Positions 63,297 through 64,000 of a DNA stretch of 64,000 nt are shown in pieces. The translations under genes were made by a program, and so were the position numbers. The notes below the pieces were generated by a model. The model saw only the letters and a list, made by a program, of their open reading frames with translations. It had not been told where the DNA came from and made no database searches. The stretch's first letter is position 1. Each line of letters opens with the position of its first letter. The stretch covers positions 12,469,720-12,533,719 of the forward strand of contig CM064571.1 of the NCBI GenBank assembly GCA_032716605.1, read 5' to 3'. The DNA is from Paralithodes platypus (taxonomy: Eukaryota; Arthropoda; Malacostraca; Decapoda; Lithodidae).

Positions 63297-63397
63297 TTTT
63301 TTTTCTATGTGAATGAGGGAGGCAAAATGCAGAACTGCCTGTAGCGAGTGCCTCCCCCAGAGTTGAAAAGGTGACAAGGCCAAAATCAAGGGACGTC
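63297..63397 (-). mobile_element. LINE-alpha 3' end fragment, duplicate
   Basis: Counterpart of 56,726-56,830. Confidence 0.75.
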
Positions 63398-64000
63398 CTT
63401 TTATCGGGTAATTTTCGGCGCAAATTTCCCGCCCGCGGTCTCAGGGTCACAGGGGGAGACAGTTAGAGATCCTAGCAACAGAGAGACCACTTGCAAGACG
63501 TCAGTATCGATCGGGAAATGAGAGAGAGAGGATATAATTTGCGCCGGCTCTCCCCTCCTGATACGATCGGTCGGCAATAATACGTCTTTTTCACCTCCAA
63601 AATGCTATTCCCAATTGTTTTATTGCTGTTACATGTTAATATCTTCATAATAAACGTAAAATAGGCGCATATGAATAAGCAAGAACAATATTTATGGTAA
63701 AATGAAGAACCAAATATCTTCGCCTGGCAGGACGTTTCAAATACCATAGTTACGCGCTTCATGGTTAAGTGTGTTGGTAATCTTGGCAGGATCTTCAAGG
63801 ATCCTGACGTGTTTTGACAGTTTCTTCTGGCTATCAGTACACTATTTGATGCGGCTTAGGAAGGATCTGGGGGAATTAAAAGGGTATAAAGACTATCCCA
63901 TTTTTTTATTTTATTTTTATTTTTATTCTTCTATATATTTCAATTTACTCCCTCTCGGGCATAGGCTGAGAGCCTGTACATTCAACCGCTGTACATTCAA

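Larger units (their letters stand above)
60488..64000. repeat. duplicate of 53,898-57,426
   Basis: Collinear, nearly identical copy from 'cataccacgttctctatgta' to the window end. It contains the end of LINE-alpha copy 2 (to about 60,800), (TA)n, the CR1-like 3' end, TTAA-A copy 6, the 40-bp minisatellite, TTAA-B, TTAA-E, TTAA-B and the LINE-alpha 3' fragment. Differences are mostly single bases and microsatellite lengths. It runs off the window, so its true right end is unknown. Confidence 0.93.

Overview
This is transposon-dense animal DNA, not a prokaryotic or gene-rich segment. I found no convincing host protein-coding gene, rRNA or functional tRNA. The mix of CR1/L2-like, I-group and RTE-like non-LTR retrotransposons, Ty3/gypsy elements with a Gmr1-type gene order, tRNA-derived SINEs, many TTAA-flanked miniature elements and long (TA)n runs suggests an invertebrate, perhaps a marine arthropod such as a decapod crustacean. 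That placement is an inference from repeat types and was not tested. Family labels such as TTAA-A or LINE-alpha are my own.

Layout. 1-1,485: dispersed repeat and TTAA-flanked miniature elements. 1,486-17,680: a 56-bp satellite array (halves at 1,486-2,686 and 16,613-17,680) split by LINE-alpha (minus strand). LINE-alpha is split at a TTAA by element TTAA-C (3,979-14,608). TTAA-C is split by a decayed Gmr1-type LTR retrotransposon (4,264-14,408, 4-bp target duplication GAGG), whose gag is split by TTAA-D (10,218-10,926). That is five levels of nesting, and most junctions can be verified from restored target sites. 17,690-20,124: another dispersed-repeat copy, TTAA-A, TTAA-B and a LINE remnant. 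20,125-24,596: a second TTAA-C copy carrying LINE-gamma (20,189-24,161), which has an 11-bp target duplication, an (AAC)n tail and a canonical 2A-type motif. 24,597-37,205: LINE-beta (I-group, with RNase H, minus strand), split by a young Gmr1-type element (26,648-35,591). That element has about 1.86-kb LTRs that are almost identical and one open gag-pol frame of about 1,538 codons in the order gag-PR-IN-RT-RH, but most of the integrase catalytic core is missing in frame.

37,206-54,423: remnants of an I-group LINE, two RTE-like LINEs, LINE-alpha and several CR1-like LINEs, plus two SINEs, a 964-bp terminal-inverted-repeat element with a TA target duplication, and a 224-bp insertion with an 8-bp target duplication. 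54,424-64,000: chained TTAA elements, minisatellites and (TA)n runs. The segment 53,898-57,426 is repeated almost unchanged at 60,488-64,000 next to a 100-N assembly gap, and a noisy 58-bp tandem array lies between the copies.

How the parts work together: they do not form a pathway. The non-LTR and LTR elements carry their own copying enzymes, mostly broken. The SINEs and miniature TTAA elements carry no enzymes and would need machinery from elsewhere. The nesting order gives a relative chronology: satellite, then LINE-alpha, then TTAA-C, then the old Gmr1-type element, then TTAA-D. The element at 26,648-35,591 is the youngest large insertion, judging by its LTR similarity.
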